DNA from: Catellatospora sp. KI3
GTDB taxonomy: Bacteria > Actinomycetota > Actinomycetes > Mycobacteriales > Micromonosporaceae
DNA: 64,000 nucleotides
Direction of reading: 5' to 3'
Assembly (NCBI RefSeq): GCF_029948125.1
Contig: NZ_JASAMB010000002.1
Location: 124,001 to 188,000, forward strand
Shown here: positions 50,744 to 60,653 of the stretch, piece after piece
Layout: each line of letters begins with the position of its first letter
Position numbering within the stretch: position 1 is the first letter of the stretch
Notes under the pieces: generated by a model
What the model was told of the DNA's origin: nothing
Databases searched by the model: none
What the model saw: only the letters and a program-made list of their open reading frames with translations
Program-made: the position numbers and the translations under genes

Positions 50744-51295
50744 ATGTCGCGAATCGGACGTAAGCCGATCCCGGTGCCTTCCGGCGTCGAGATCACCATC
50801 ACCGGCCAGACCGTCAAGGTCAAGGGCCCTAAGGGCACGCTCGAGCACACGCTGAGCGAGCCGATCGTCGCGGAGCGCGGTGAGAGCGGCGAGCTGCTCG
50901 TCACCCGCCCGAACGACGAGCGCCGCGCCAAGGAGCTGCACGGCCTCTCCCGTACCCTCGTCGCCAACATGATCGTCGGCGTCACCGAGGGCTACAAGAA
51001 GAGCCTGGAGATCAACGGCACGGGTTACCGCGTCACGGCCAAGGGCGCCGACCTCGAGTTCGCGCTCGGGTTCTCGCACCCCGTGATCGTCAACCCGCCG
51101 GAGGGCATCACCTTCGCGGTGGAGCGGCCGACGCTGTTCCACATCTCCGGCATCGACAAGCAGCTTGTCGGTGAGGTCGCGGCCAACATCCGGAAGATCC
51201 GTCCGCCGGAGCCGTACAAGGGCAAGGGCGTCAAGTACCAGGGCGAGGTCATCCGTCGTAAGGCCGGTAAGGCTGGAAAGGCAGGTAAGAAGTGA
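50744..51295 (+). CDS. rplF: 50S ribosomal protein L6
   Basis: L6 lies near the sarcin-ricin loop. The 183-residue protein begins [20 protein letters not shown] and has [20 protein letters not shown]. It has a short Lys/Gly tail. It overlaps rplR by 4 bp (GTGA). Confidence 0.96.
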   Translation: MSRIGRKPIPVPSGVEITITGQTVKVKGPKGTLEHTLSEPIVAERGESGELLVTRPNDERRAKELHGLSRTLVANMIVGVTEGYKKSLEINGTGYRVTAKGADLEFALGFSHPVIVNPPEGITFAVERPTLFHISGIDKQLVGEVAANIRKIRPPEPYKGKGVKYQGEVIRRKAGKAGKAGKK

Positions 51296-51681
51296 GCGCC
51301 ACGCTGCTCAAGCGCCGTAACGGTGTCGGTGCCAAGCGCGCCGTCGGAAAGGCGCGTCGCCACTTCCGCATCCGCCGGAACCTCAACGGCACGGCCGAGC
51401 GTCCCCGCCTGGTCGTCACCCGTAGCCTGCGCCACATCTGGGTCCAGATCGTGGACGACACCAAGGGTCACACCGTGGCGTCGGCTTCGAGCATGGACGC
51501 GTCCATCCGTGGCGGCGAGGGCGACAAGAGCGCCATCGCCGGCAAGGTTGGTGCGCTCATCGCCGACCGGGCCAAGGCCGCCGGCATCACCAAGGTCGTC
51601 TTCGACCGCGGTGGCAACCGCTACGGGGGCCGCATCGCGGCTCTGGCGGACGCCGCTCGCGGTGCCGGACTCGAGTTCTAG
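51292..51681 (+). CDS. rplR: 50S ribosomal protein L18
   Basis: L18 carries 5S rRNA into the large subunit. The 129-residue protein has [20 protein letters not shown] and [20 protein letters not shown]. The start GTG 51292 lies inside the rplF stop. Confidence 0.96.
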   Translation: MSATLLKRRNGVGAKRAVGKARRHFRIRRNLNGTAERPRLVVTRSLRHIWVQIVDDTKGHTVASASSMDASIRGGEGDKSAIAGKVGALIADRAKAAGITKVVFDRGGNRYGGRIAALADAARGAGLEF

Positions 51682-51698
51682 GAAAGGTGGCTGGGATA

Positions 51699-52331
51699 AT
51701 GCCAGGACCACAGCGCCGGGGCACGGGTTCCGGTAACACTGAGGGCGGCGGCGAGGGTCGCGGTCGCGGCGAGCGTCGCGGTCGCGGCGAGGGCCGCGGC
51801 AACGCCCCGGTCGAGAAGACCCCGCACCTCGAGCGGGTCGTCACGATCAACCGCGTGGCCAAGGTCGTCAAGGGCGGTCGGCGCTTCAGCTTCACCGCGC
51901 TGGTCATCGTCGGTGACGGCGAGGGCAACGTCGGCGTCGGCTACGGCAAGGCCAAGGAGGTGCCCGCGGCTATCGCCAAGGGTGTCGAGGAGGCCAAGAA
52001 GCACTTCTTCCGGGTTCCCCGGATCGGCAGCACCATCCCGCACCCGGTGCAGGGTGAGGCGGCTGCCGGTGTGGTGCTGCTGAAGCCGGCCAGCGCCGGT
52101 ACCGGCGTCATCGCCGGTGGTCCGGTGCGCGCCGTGCTCGAGTGCGTGGGCATCCACGACGTGCTGTCGAAGAGCCTCGGCTCCTCGAACCCGATCAACA
52201 TCGTGCACGCGACCGTGGCCGCGCTCAAGATGCTGGAGTCCCCGGAGGCCATCGCGGCTCGCCGCGGGCTGCCGGTCGAGGACGTCGCGCCGGCCGCGCT
52301 GCTGGCCGCGCGTGCGGGAGCGGGTGCGTAA
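51699..52331 (+). CDS. rpsE: 30S ribosomal protein S5
   Basis: S5 acts in decoding fidelity and mRNA unwinding. The 210-residue protein has a Gly/Arg/Glu-rich N-terminal extension of about 40 residues ([18 protein letters not shown]), the double-stranded RNA-binding domain ([20 protein letters not shown]) and [20 protein letters not shown]. The start is ATG 51699; GTG 51687 is less likely because the only ribosome site overlaps it. Confidence 0.95.
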   Translation: MPGPQRRGTGSGNTEGGGEGRGRGERRGRGEGRGNAPVEKTPHLERVVTINRVAKVVKGGRRFSFTALVIVGDGEGNVGVGYGKAKEVPAAIAKGVEEAKKHFFRVPRIGSTIPHPVQGEAAAGVVLLKPASAGTGVIAGGPVRAVLECVGIHDVLSKSLGSSNPINIVHATVAALKMLESPEAIAARRGLPVEDVAPAALLAARAGAGA

Positions 52332-52333
52332 CG

Positions 52334-52516
52334 ATGGCACGTTTGAAGGTCACCCAGCTGCGGTCTGAGATCGGGTGCAAGCGCAACCAGCGCGAGTCGC
52401 TGCGTTCGCTCGGGCTCAAGCGGATCAACGACGTGGTGGTGAAAGAGGACCGTCCCGAGATTCGGGGCATGATCTTCGCCGTCAACCACCTCGTGAAGGT
52501 CGAGGAGGTCGAGTAA
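52334..52516 (+). CDS. rpmD: 50S ribosomal protein L30
   Basis: L30 is a small 50S protein. The 60-residue protein has [20 protein letters not shown] and [20 protein letters not shown]. The stop shares a base with the rplO start. Confidence 0.95.
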   Translation: MARLKVTQLRSEIGCKRNQRESLRSLGLKRINDVVVKEDRPEIRGMIFAVNHLVKVEEVE

Positions 52517-52959
52517 TGACGATCAAGATTCACCACCTCCGCCCGGCGCCCGGGTCCAAGACCGCCAAGACCCGCGTGGGTCGCGGTGAGGGCTCCAAGG
52601 GCAAGACCGCCGGTCGTGGTACCAAGGGTACGAAGGCCCGCTACCAGGTGAAGCCGTCGTTCGAGGGTGGGCAGATGCCCATTCACATGCGACTGCCGAA
52701 GCTGAAGGGCTTCCGCAACAAGTTCAAGGTCGTGTTCCAGGTCGTCAACCTGGACCGGCTCGCCGAGCTGTTCCCCAACGGCGGCCAGGTCGGCCCGCTG
52801 GAGATGGCCGAGGCCGGTGCGGTCCGCAAGGGTCAGCCGATCAAGGTCCTGGGCACCGGTGAGCTGGGCGGCGTGAAGCTCGAGGTGAAGGCGCACGCGT
52901 TCAGCGCCTCCGCCAAGGAGAAGATCGCTGCCGCCGGCGGCTCCGCGACGGAGCTGTAG
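52516..52959 (+). CDS. rplO: 50S ribosomal protein L15
   Basis: L15 is a late assembly protein. The 147-residue protein has [20 protein letters not shown] and [21 protein letters not shown] strong terminator closes the spc segment before secY. Confidence 0.96.
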   Translation: MTIKIHHLRPAPGSKTAKTRVGRGEGSKGKTAGRGTKGTKARYQVKPSFEGGQMPIHMRLPKLKGFRNKFKVVFQVVNLDRLAELFPNGGQVGPLEMAEAGAVRKGQPIKVLGTGELGGVKLEVKAHAFSASAKEKIAAAGGSATEL

Positions 52960-52974
52960 GACGACAGGGTTGGA

Positions 52975-53010
52975 CGTGGCGCCCGACTGCTTCGGCGGTC
53001 GGGCGCCACG
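52975..53010 (+). terminator. Terminator after rplO
   Basis: CGTGGCGCCCGAC pairs perfectly over 13 bp with GTCGGGCGCCACG around TGCTTCGGCG. The strong stem implies that secY needs its own promoter. Confidence 0.7.
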
Positions 53011-53106
53011 CTCGCCTATGGGCCTCTTCCGGTGGGCATTCCGCCTGCGGGGGCCTACGCTGGCACGGGCAGGTCGTAGCCTGGCACAGATATGTGCGGC
53101 GCAGAC

Positions 53107-53136
53107 CTGACCATTGAGGGTTGGGACTGTTAGAGT
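53107..53136 (+). promoter_or_regulatory. Promoter of secY-adk-map
   Basis: CTGACC (53107-53112), an 18-bp spacer and TAGAGT (53131-53136) lie 140 bp before secY. Confidence 0.6.
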
Positions 53137-53275
53137 CCGATCCCAGCTACGCGTAGAATGCGCGTGGCACGGTTGCGGCCGCCCGTAGACGAACGGCCAA
53201 TACCACAACTTGAAAGACCCGTTCCGCCCCTTAATCAGCCCACCGGCCCCCGGTGCCGCGCGCAGGAGGATGAAG

Positions 53276-54604
53276 TTGCTCTCCGCTTTCGTCAGTGCGT
53301 TCAAGACGCCTGACCTGCGCAAGAAGATCCTATTCACACTCGGGATCATCGCGATCTACCGACTTGGTGCCACGCTGCCCAGCCCCGGTGTCTCCTACGG
53401 GAACGTGCAGAAGTGCATCACGGCGATGGAAGCCGGTGCCGACAACGGGGTCTTCACGCTGCTCAACCTCTTCTCCGGCGGCGCACTGCTGTCCCTGTCG
53501 GTCTTCGCGCTCGGCATCATGCCGTACATCACCGCGTCGATCATCCTGCAGCTGCTCACCGTGGTCATCCCGCGGCTCGAGGCGCTGCGCAAGGAGGGCC
53601 AGTCCGGCCAGGCGAAGATCACGCAGTACACCCGCTACCTGACCCTGGGTCTGGCGGTGCTGCAGTCCTCGGCCTTCGTGGCGCTGGCCAAGTCCGGCCA
53701 GCTGTTCCAGGGCGCCTGCGACCAGTGGCCGATCGTGCCGCAGACCTCGCTGCCCGAGTGGGCCACCCTGACGGCTCTGGTGGTCACCATGACCGCCGGC
53801 ACCGGTGTGGTCATGTGGCTGGGCGAGCTCATCACCGACCGCGGCGTCGGCAACGGCATGTCCGTCCTGATCTTCACCTCGATCGCCGCCCGCCTCCCCA
53901 GCGAGGGCTGGACCCTCGTCAAGTCGAAGGGCTGGCCCGCCTTCCTCGGCGTGCTGGGCCTGGTGGTCGTGGTAATCGCGCTCGTGGTGTACATCGAGCA
54001 GGCGCAGCGCCGCATCCCGGTGCAGTACGCCAAGCGCATGGTCGGCCGGCGCATGTACGGCGGCACCTCGACGTACATCCCGCTGAAGGTCAACCAGGCG
54101 GGTGTCATCCCGGTCATCTTCGCGTCGTCGCTGCTCTACCTGCCGACGCTGGTGCTGCAGTTCATGGACAAGAACAACCCGAGCGCCTTCTACACCTGGG
54201 TCGACCGCTACCTGGCGAGCCCGGCGTCGTGGAGCTACATCGCGCTGTACTTCGTCCTGATCATCTTCTTCACCTACTTCTACGTCTCGATCACGTTCAA
54301 CCCGACCGAGATCGCGGACAACATGAAGAAGTACGGCGGCTTCGTGCCGGGTATCCGCCCGGGCAAGCCCACCGCCGACTACCTCGACTTCATCCTCAGC
54401 CGGATCACCCTCCCCGGCGCGCTGTACCTCGGCATCATCGCCGTCCTGCCGAACCTGTTCTTCCGCTGGCTGGACGCGACCAGCTACCAGAACTTCCCCT
54501 TCGGCGGCACCGCGGTGCTGATCATGGTCGGTGTGGGTCTGGAGACGGTCAAGCAGATCGAAAGCCAGCTGATGCAGCGAAGCTACGAGGGATTCCTTCG
54601 ATGA
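53276..54604 (+). CDS. secY: Protein translocase subunit SecY
   Basis: SecY is the pore of the Sec export channel. The 442-residue protein has ten membrane helices and the cytoplasmic loop GGTSTYIPLKVNQAGVIPVI. The start is set at TTG 53276 because AGGAGG (53264-53269) is 6 nt upstream; ATG 53270 touches the AGGAGG directly. Relatives also begin M-L-(T/S)-A-F. It lies 70 bp before adk. Confidence 0.95.
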   Translation: MLSAFVSAFKTPDLRKKILFTLGIIAIYRLGATLPSPGVSYGNVQKCITAMEAGADNGVFTLLNLFSGGALLSLSVFALGIMPYITASIILQLLTVVIPRLEALRKEGQSGQAKITQYTRYLTLGLAVLQSSAFVALAKSGQLFQGACDQWPIVPQTSLPEWATLTALVVTMTAGTGVVMWLGELITDRGVGNGMSVLIFTSIAARLPSEGWTLVKSKGWPAFLGVLGLVVVVIALVVYIEQAQRRIPVQYAKRMVGRRMYGGTSTYIPLKVNQAGVIPVIFASSLLYLPTLVLQFMDKNNPSAFYTWVDRYLASPASWSYIALYFVLIIFFTYFYVSITFNPTEIADNMKKYGGFVPGIRPGKPTADYLDFILSRITLPGALYLGIIAVLPNLFFRWLDATSYQNFPFGGTAVLIMVGVGLETVKQIESQLMQRSYEGFLR

Positions 54605-54674
54605 TCATCCGGGCGCATCGGGTCGGTGGCGCGTTCGCGCGCCACCGGCTCGCCCTTGTGTGTGAGGTGCGGTA

Positions 54675-55328
54675 ATGAGGCTTGTGCTGGTGGGTCCGCC
54701 GGGAGCGGGCAAGGGAACGCAGGCGGAGTTCATCGCCTCGCACCTGTCCGTGCCGAAGATCTCGACGGGCGACATCTTCCGGGCCAACGTCTCGCAGGGC
54801 ACGCCGCTGGGCCTGGAGGCCAAGCGGTACATGGACGCGGGCGGCCTGGTCCCGGACGAGGTCACCATCAACATGGTGCGCAGTCGGCTGGCCGAGGCGG
54901 ACGCCGCCGACGGCTTCCTGCTCGACGGCTTCCCCCGCACCGTGCCGCAGGCCGTGGCCCTGGACAAGATCCTCGCTGACACCGGCGCGATGCTCGACCT
55001 GGTGCTGGAACTGATCGTCGACAACGACGAGGTGGTCCGGCGCCTGTCCGGCCGGCGCACCTGCCACGGCTGCAAGAAGATCTGGCACGTGGAGTTCGAC
55101 CCGTCGTCGCACGAGGGCGTCTGCGACCGCTGCGGCGGCGAGCTGTACCAGCGCGACGACGACAAGGCGGAGACCATCGCCGAGCGGCTCAAGGTCTACT
55201 CGCGCGACACCGCCCCGCTGGTCGACCACTACGGCGCCCAGAACAAGCTCGTCGGGATCGACGCCACCGGGCCGGTGGAGGACGTCACCGAGCGGGCCAT
55301 CAACGAGCTGCGCTCATTCAGCGCGTAG
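54675..55328 (+). CDS. adk: Adenylate kinase
   Basis: Adenylate kinase converts ATP + AMP to 2 ADP. The 217-residue protein has the P-loop [10 protein letters not shown] (7-16), [12 protein letters not shown] and a zinc-type LID domain with CHGC and CDRC cysteine pairs. Order secY-adk-map is conserved. Confidence 0.96.
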   Translation: MRLVLVGPPGAGKGTQAEFIASHLSVPKISTGDIFRANVSQGTPLGLEAKRYMDAGGLVPDEVTINMVRSRLAEADAADGFLLDGFPRTVPQAVALDKILADTGAMLDLVLELIVDNDEVVRRLSGRRTCHGCKKIWHVEFDPSSHEGVCDRCGGELYQRDDDKAETIAERLKVYSRDTAPLVDHYGAQNKLVGIDATGPVEDVTERAINELRSFSA

Positions 55329-55390
55329 CATTGGCGGGGGTGATCCCCGCCGACGGCGGGCTCACCGCCCGCCGGAACACAGCTTGATTC

Positions 55391-55421
55391 AACGCCCGCG
55401 GGCCCGGTGCCCGCGGGCGTT
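55391..55421 (+). terminator. Terminator after adk
   Basis: AACGCCCGCGGG pairs perfectly over 12 bp with CCCGCGGGCGTT around CCCGGTG and is followed by TTGTCG. Confidence 0.7.
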
Positions 55422-55577
55422 GTCGCGTGCAGGCGGCTCATCCGGCCTCCGGTCGCTCGACCGCCCAGGCGAAACGGGCACGGCAGGGCGACAGGCACGG
55501 CAAGGCGTACCAGACGGCGAGGCAGGGTCACCGGCCCGGCGAGCGCACGGCAACCAGGAAGGCGAAGGCCGCAGCAC

Positions 55578-56429
55578 ATGGACATCGAGATCAAGACTCC
55601 CGAGCAGCTGCGCCTGATGCGAGCCGCCGGGCTCGTGGTGGCGGCGGCGCTGGCGGCGACCCGTGAGGCGGTCAAGCCCGGGATCAGCACAGCCGACCTG
55701 GACGCCGTCGCGGAGGAAGTGATCCGGTCGCACGGCGCGGTGCCGTCGTTCAAGGGCTACCACGGCTTCCCGGCCACCATCTGCTCCTCGGTGAACGAGC
55801 AGGTCGTGCACACCATCCCGAGTCCGCGGCACGTGCTGGCCGAGGGCGACCTGATCTCGATCGACTGCGGCGCGATCCTGAACGGCTGGCACGGCGACGC
55901 CGCCATCACCGTCGGCGTGGGCGAGACCCGGCCCGAGCTGCTGCGGATGGCGGCGGTGGCCGAGGACTCGATGTGGGCGGGCATCGCCGCGGCGGCGCGC
56001 GGGGTGCGCGCCGGGACGGGGCGGCTGACCGACGTGTCGTACGCGATCGAGTCGTCGATCCGCAACGGCGGGGGGCCGTACGCGCGCGCCACCGGGACCC
56101 ACCGCAAGTACGGCATCGTCAAGGGCTACGGCGGGCACGGCATCGGCACCCAGATGCACCAGGAGCCGCACATCCACAACCACGGCCGCCCCGGCCGCGG
56201 GCCGAAGCTGATCCCCGGCATGGCGCTGGCCATCGAGCCGATGATCACGATGGGCTCGGCCCGCACCGCTGAGCTGTCGGACGGCTGGACCGTGGTCACC
56301 ACCGACGGCTCGGCCGCCGCCCACGTCGAGCACTCGATCGGCCTGTTCGAGGACGGCGTGTGGGTGCTGACGGCCGAGGACGGCGGTCGCGACCGCCTGG
56401 GCGACCTCCTCACCGCCCACGCCGCCTGA
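55578..56429 (+). CDS. map: Methionine aminopeptidase, type I
   Basis: This enzyme removes the initiator methionine from new proteins. The 283-residue protein has the five metal ligands: D in SIDCGAI, D in GWHGDAAIT, H in GYGGHGIGTQMH, E in AIEPMI and E in VEHSIG. The start ATG 55578 follows GAAGGCCGCAGC; longer frames upstream are non-coding. A Pro-coding/poly-C region follows. Confidence 0.94.
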   Translation: MDIEIKTPEQLRLMRAAGLVVAAALAATREAVKPGISTADLDAVAEEVIRSHGAVPSFKGYHGFPATICSSVNEQVVHTIPSPRHVLAEGDLISIDCGAILNGWHGDAAITVGVGETRPELLRMAAVAEDSMWAGIAAAARGVRAGTGRLTDVSYAIESSIRNGGGPYARATGTHRKYGIVKGYGGHGIGTQMHQEPHIHNHGRPGRGPKLIPGMALAIEPMITMGSARTAELSDGWTVVTTDGSAAAHVEHSIGLFEDGVWVLTAEDGGRDRLGDLLTAHAA

Positions 56430-56532
56430 GGCCCCGGCCCCGCCCCGCCCGCCCACCCACGCCCCGCCCCGCGCTCGCCCTCGCCCCGCGCTCACCCCCG
56501 CGCGCCAGCCCGGCGCGACGGCGCCGAGCGGT

Positions 56533-56592
56533 GCAGTTTCGGGGAAAGTGCACGACTGAGTGCCAAGATTCCCGCACTTTCCCCGAAACTGC
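56533..56592. repeat. 60-bp dispersed inverted repeat, copy B
   Basis: Arms GCAGTTTCGGGGAAAGTGC and GCACTTTCCCCGAAACTGC are exact inverted copies over 19 bp, extended to GTGCAG/CTGCAC (56531-56594). The spacer holds TGCCAAGATTCCC, as in copy A. Confidence 0.88.
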
Positions 56593-56632
56593 ACCAACCC
56601 ACGGCCCCGGGGCGCCGCGGGAGGATGAGATC

Positions 56633-56655
56633 CGACACACCCGACCGCGGGTCGG
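56633..56655 (+). promoter_or_regulatory. Shared translation-operon leader motif, infA copy
   Basis: CGACAC then ACCCGACCGCGGGTCGG: one base longer arm pairing (CCCGACC with GGTCGG) and two G fewer than the rpsL and rpsJ copies. It lies just before the -35 box, not downstream of it. Confidence 0.55.
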
Positions 56656-56666
56656 GACACCGCGGT

Positions 56667-56696
56667 TTGTTATCGATGCCCACCTGGGCGTAGACT
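56667..56696 (+). promoter_or_regulatory. Promoter of the infA-alpha operon
   Basis: TTGTTA (56667-56672), an 18-bp spacer and TAGACT (56691-56696). Confidence 0.7.
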
Positions 56697-56838
56697 GACC
56701 AATCGGCGCACCGCGTCCACTCCTTCGTGCTTCCCGCGCTTCGGGAGCCGTTGGAACCGCGGCTGGCGCGGCCGGGATCCCCGGTCGTGATGGACCAGGT
56801 GGGCCGACCCATTCACCCTATGTCAGGTAGCGGAGGAC

Positions 56839-57060
56839 ATGCCGAAGAAGGACGGGGCCATCGAGATCGAGGGCCGAGTTATCGAGCCGCTCCCGAACGC
56901 AATGTTCCGGGTTGAGCTCGCAAACGGTCACAAGGTCTTGGCCCACATCAGCGGCAAGATGCGTCAGCACTACATTCGCATCCTGCCCGAGGACCGAGTC
57001 GTCGTCGAACTCTCGCCGTACGACCTCACCCGCGGGCGGATCGTCTACCGCTACAAGTAA
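56839..57060 (+). CDS. infA: Translation initiation factor IF-1
   Basis: IF-1 occupies the ribosomal A site during initiation. The 73-residue OB-fold protein has [20 protein letters not shown] and [20 protein letters not shown]. Length is normal. The ribosome site is AGCGGAGGAC. Confidence 0.97.
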   Translation: MPKKDGAIEIEGRVIEPLPNAMFRVELANGHKVLAHISGKMRQHYIRILPEDRVVVELSPYDLTRGRIVYRYK

Positions 57061-57141
57061 CCACTGGCTCACGGGGTGAGTCCGTGTCCGTCTTTCCCTG
57101 CCCCGGGACGCCCGGGGTGGGAATAGCAGCAAAGGCGAGCC

Positions 57142-57255
57142 GTGAAGGTCAAGCCGAGTGTCAAGAAGATCTGCAACAAGTGCCGCGTCATCCGTCGGCA
57201 CGGCCGGGTCATGATCATTTGTGACGACCCGCGCCACAAGCAGCGCCAGGGCTGA
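57142..57255 (+). CDS. rpmJ: 50S ribosomal protein L36
   Basis: L36 is a 37-residue zinc protein of the large subunit. It begins [19 protein letters not shown] with ligands C11, C14, C27 and the histidine in [10 protein letters not shown]. The start is GTG 57142. Confidence 0.94.
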   Translation: MKVKPSVKKICNKCRVIRRHGRVMIICDDPRHKQRQG

Positions 57256-57345
57256 TCCCAGTCCCTGCCTGCTGAGGCAGTTGCAGCACCACCAGCAATA
57301 GCTCGTTCCAGCCGCGGGAACGCTCCGACTCGTCGGACAGCTGCG

Positions 57346-57395
57346 CGGAACAACCCCCGGTCGGAGGCCGGGGCCCCTCCTGGGCAGGAGGGGGT
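57346..57395 (+). promoter_or_regulatory. Paired hairpins ahead of rpsM
   Basis: CCCCGG-TCGGAGG-CCGGGG and CCCCTCC-TGGGCA-GGAGGGG lie back to back in the 185-bp rpmJ-rpsM gap. They could form an S4- or S13-type leader or an attenuator; neither is proven. Confidence 0.45.
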
Positions 57396-57440
57396 TGGAT
57401 CGGGCGCAGACCTCCGCGATTTACGAGGAGCAGCCCAGAG

Positions 57441-57821
57441 ATGGCACGTCTCGTCGGCGTCGATCTCCCCCGCGAGAAGCGGGTAGAGATCGCGCTCACC
57501 TACATTTTCGGCATCGGCCGCACCCGCTCGGTGGAGCTGTGCTCCGCCACGGGCATCGACCCGAACAAGCGGGCGAAGGACCTCACTGACGAAGAGGTCG
57601 TCCAGCTTCGTGACTACATCGAAGCGAACTTCAAGGTTGAAGGCGACCTGCGCCGCGAGGTCGCCGCTGACATCCGCCGCAAGGTGGAGATCGGTTGCTA
57701 CGAGGGCATCCGGCACCGCAAGGGCCTGCCTGTCCGTGGGCAGCGCACCCGCACGAACGCTCGTACCCGCAAGGGCCCGAAGCGCACCGTGGCCGGCAAG
57801 AAGAAGCCCGGCAAGAAGTAA
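57441..57821 (+). CDS. rpsM: 30S ribosomal protein S13
   Basis: S13 bridges the subunits and contacts tRNA. The 126-residue protein has [20 protein letters not shown] and the tail [20 protein letters not shown]. Confidence 0.96.
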   Translation: MARLVGVDLPREKRVEIALTYIFGIGRTRSVELCSATGIDPNKRAKDLTDEEVVQLRDYIEANFKVEGDLRREVAADIRRKVEIGCYEGIRHRKGLPVRGQRTRTNARTRKGPKRTVAGKKKPGKK

Positions 57822-57867
57822 TCCAGGGCGCCTGTAGCAACCGAATCTAGAAGGAGCGCATAAAGAT

Positions 57868-58275
57868 ATGCCACCGAAGGCACGCACCGGGGCTGCTGTA
57901 AAGAAGGTCCGGCGCAAGGAACGCAAGAACGTCTCCCACGGGCAGGCGCACATCAAGAGCACGTTCAACAACACCATCGTGTCCATCACGGACCCGACCG
58001 GTGCTGTGATCTCGTGGGCCTCCGCCGGCCAGGTCGGCTTCAAGGGCTCGCGCAAGTCGACCCCGTTCGCCGCGCAGCTGGCCGCCGAGGCCGCCGCTCG
58101 CCGCGCGATGGAGCACGGCATGCGCAAGGTCGACGTGTTCGTCAAGGGTCCGGGCTCCGGTCGTGAGACCGCCATCCGTTCGCTGACCGCTGCCGGTCTC
58201 GAGGTCGGGCAGATCTCCGACGTCACGCCGCAGCCGCACAACGGTTGCCGTCCGCCGAAGCGCCGCCGGGTCTAA
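57868..58275 (+). CDS. rpsK: 30S ribosomal protein S11
   Basis: S11 lies in the 30S platform. The 135-residue protein has [32 protein letters not shown] and [18 protein letters not shown]. Confidence 0.97.
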   Translation: MPPKARTGAAVKKVRRKERKNVSHGQAHIKSTFNNTIVSITDPTGAVISWASAGQVGFKGSRKSTPFAAQLAAEAAARRAMEHGMRKVDVFVKGPGSGRETAIRSLTAAGLEVGQISDVTPQPHNGCRPPKRRRV

Positions 58276-58290
58276 GGGAGATATAGAAAC

Positions 58291-58917
58291 ATGGCTCGTT
58301 ACACCGGCGCAGACTGCCGCCGTTGCCGTCGCGAGAAGGTCAAGCTGTTCCTCAAGGGCAGCAAGTGCGATGGGCCGAAGTGCCCGTTCGAGTCGCGCCC
58401 CTTCCCGCCCGGCCAGCACGGCCGCGGTCGCACCAAGGAGTCCGAGTACCTGCTGCAGCTTCGTGAGAAGCAGAAGGCCCGCCGCATCTACGGCGTGCTG
58501 GAGAAGCAGTTCCGCGGCTACTACGAAGAGGCCAACCGCAAGTCCGGCAAGACCGGTGAGGTTCTGCTCCAGATCCTCGAGTCGCGCCTGGACAACGTCG
58601 TCTACCGGGCCGGCCTGGCCAAGTCCCGTGACCACGCCCGTCAGGTCGTGAAGCACGGTCACTTCCTGGTCAACGGCAAGAAGGTCGACATCCCGTCGTA
58701 CCGGGTGACCGAGCACGACATCGTCGAGGTGCGGGACAAGTCCCGCCAGCTCACCCCGTTCGTCGTGGCGCAGGCTGAGGCCGGCTCGCGCGGCGTGCCG
58801 GCGTGGCTGGAGGTCATCCCCAGCCAGTTCAAGGTCCTGGTCCACTCGCTTCCGGCCCGTCAGGTGATCGACACCCAGGTCCAGGAGCAGCTGATCGTCG
58901 AGCTCTACTCCAAGTAA
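58291..58917 (+). CDS. rpsD: 30S ribosomal protein S4
   Basis: S4 starts 30S assembly and in E. coli represses the alpha operon. The 208-residue protein has an N-terminal zinc-type cysteine set (DCRRCRREK, then CDGPKCPF) and the S4 RNA-binding domain ([20 protein letters not shown]). Confidence 0.96.
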   Translation: MARYTGADCRRCRREKVKLFLKGSKCDGPKCPFESRPFPPGQHGRGRTKESEYLLQLREKQKARRIYGVLEKQFRGYYEEANRKSGKTGEVLLQILESRLDNVVYRAGLAKSRDHARQVVKHGHFLVNGKKVDIPSYRVTEHDIVEVRDKSRQLTPFVVAQAEAGSRGVPAWLEVIPSQFKVLVHSLPARQVIDTQVQEQLIVELYSK

Positions 58918-59011
58918 GTAGTGCTCATGGCCGGTGCGGCAGCAGCCGCACCGGCCGACCCGTCACGTGTGGCGTCAAATTGCGGGCGCCCAACGTATAG
59001 GAGATCACCAG

Positions 59012-60034
59012 ATGCTCATCTCTCAGCGACCGACTCTCACCGAAGAGGCGATCAACGAGACCCGCTCCCGGTTCACCATCGAGCCGCTCGAGCCCGGGTT
59101 CGGCTACACCCTCGGCAACTCGCTGCGTCGTACGCTGCTCAGCTCGATCCCGGGCGCGGCAGTGACCAGCATCAAGATCGACGGTGTGCTGCACGAGTTC
59201 ACCACGATCCCCGGTGTCAAGGAGGACGTGGTCGAGCTGGTCATGAACGTCAAGGACCTGTGCGTCTCGTCGGAGCACGACGAGCCGGTCAGCATGTACC
59301 TGCGCAAGCAGGGCCCTGGCGACGTGACCGCCGGTGACATCCAGCCCCCGGCTGGCGTCAGCGTGCACAACCCGGACCTCAAGCTCGCCACCCTGAACGG
59401 CAAGGGTCGGCTCGACATGGAGCTGACCGTCGAGCGGGGTCGTGGCTACGTCACGGCGGCGCAGAACAAGAACGCCGGTGCCGAGATCGGCCGGATCCCG
59501 GTCGACTCGATCTACTCGCCGGTGCTCAAGGTGACCTACCGGGTCGAGGCGACCCGTGTCGAGCAGCGCACCGACTTCGACCGTCTGATCATCGACGTCG
59601 AGTCGAAGGCCTCCATCCCGCCGCGGACCGCGCTGGCTTCGGCCGGCTCGACCCTCGTCGAGCTCTTCGGCCTGTGCCGCGAGCTGGACGAGTCCGCCGA
59701 GGGCATCGACATCGGCCCGTCGCCGCAGGACGCGCAGCTCGCTGCCGACCTGGCACTGCCGATCGAGGAGCTGGACCTGACCGTCCGGTCGTACAACTGC
59801 CTCAAGCGCGAGGGCATCAACAGCGTTGGTGAGCTCATCGGGCGTACCGAGGCGGACCTGCTCGACATCCGCAACTTCGGGCAGAAGTCGATCGACGAGG
59901 TCAAGATGAAGCTGGCCGGGATGGGTCTGGGGCTGAAGGACTCGGCTCCGAACTTCGACCCGGCGCACGTCGTGGACACCTACGGCGAGGCTGACTACGA
60001 CACTGACGACTACCGCGAGACCGAGCAGCTGTAA
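59012..60034 (+). CDS. rpoA: RNA polymerase alpha subunit
   Basis: The alpha dimer is the scaffold of RNA polymerase. The 340-residue protein has the N-terminal dimer domain ([20 protein letters not shown]), a linker near 225-240 and the DNA- and activator-binding C-terminal domain ([20 protein letters not shown]). TAGGAG sets the start ATG 59012. Confidence 0.97.
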   Translation: MLISQRPTLTEEAINETRSRFTIEPLEPGFGYTLGNSLRRTLLSSIPGAAVTSIKIDGVLHEFTTIPGVKEDVVELVMNVKDLCVSSEHDEPVSMYLRKQGPGDVTAGDIQPPAGVSVHNPDLKLATLNGKGRLDMELTVERGRGYVTAAQNKNAGAEIGRIPVDSIYSPVLKVTYRVEATRVEQRTDFDRLIIDVESKASIPPRTALASAGSTLVELFGLCRELDESAEGIDIGPSPQDAQLAADLALPIEELDLTVRSYNCLKREGINSVGELIGRTEADLLDIRNFGQKSIDEVKMKLAGMGLGLKDSAPNFDPAHVVDTYGEADYDTDDYRETEQL

Positions 60035-60073
60035 GCCTGCCTCGGCAGCTCGGTAAGACATCAAGGAGCACCA

Positions 60074-60565
60074 ATGCCCACGCCCACCAAGGGTCCCCGC
60101 CTCGGGGGCAGCCCCGCGCACGAGCAGCTGATCCTGGCCAACCTGGCCACGTCGCTGTTCAAGCACGGGCGCATCACCACCACCGAGACCAAGGCCAAGC
60201 GGCTGCGCCCGCTGGCCGAGCGTCTGATCACCAAGGCCAAGCGGGACGACCTCGCGGCCCGGCGTGACGTCCGCAAGACGATCGGCGAGCGGGACACCTT
60301 CGTGGCCCTGTTCGAGACGATCGCCCCGCGGTACGCCAACCGCAACGGCGGTTACACCCGGATCGTGAAGACCGGCCCGCGCAAGGGTGACGCCGCTCCG
60401 ATGGCGATCATCGAGCTGGTCGAGGAGCTTGAGGTGGCGGCGCCCGCCGCGCCGGCCAAGGCCGCCAAGGCCCAGGCCAAGAAGGCTGCTCAGGAGGACA
60501 AGGTCGCCGTCCTGTCCGGCGAGGCCGCCGACGAGTCGGCTGCCGACACCGACGCCGACAAGTAA
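60074..60565 (+). CDS. rplQ: 50S ribosomal protein L17
   Basis: The L17 core (about 1-120) has [20 protein letters not shown] and [20 protein letters not shown]. An Ala/Lys/Asp-rich tail of about 40 residues is added, a low-complexity extension like that of L22 here; total 163 residues. Confidence 0.95.
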   Translation: MPTPTKGPRLGGSPAHEQLILANLATSLFKHGRITTTETKAKRLRPLAERLITKAKRDDLAARRDVRKTIGERDTFVALFETIAPRYANRNGGYTRIVKTGPRKGDAAPMAIIELVEELEVAAPAAPAKAAKAQAKKAAQEDKVAVLSGEAADESAADTDADK

Positions 60566-60579
60566 GGCGTACGTCCGAT

Positions 60580-60628
60580 CCGAAGCTCCTCTCCCGCCGC
60601 GCCACGCGGCCGGGGGAGGAGCTTCGGT
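60580..60628 (+). terminator. Terminator after rplQ
   Basis: CCGAAGCTCCTC pairs with GAGGAGCTTCGG, with an inner CCC/GGG and GCCGCG/CGCGGC. It ends 25 bp before truA. Confidence 0.7.
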
Positions 60629-60653
60629 CCGTTTGAGGGAGGGGCAAGGGGCG

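Larger units (their letters stand above)
56430..56838. other. Gap between map and infA
   Basis: No gene is seen. It contains a C-rich tract (56430-56510), dispersed repeat copy B (56533-56592), the shared leader motif (56633-56655) and the infA promoter (56667-56696), then a 140-bp leader. Confidence 0.6.
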
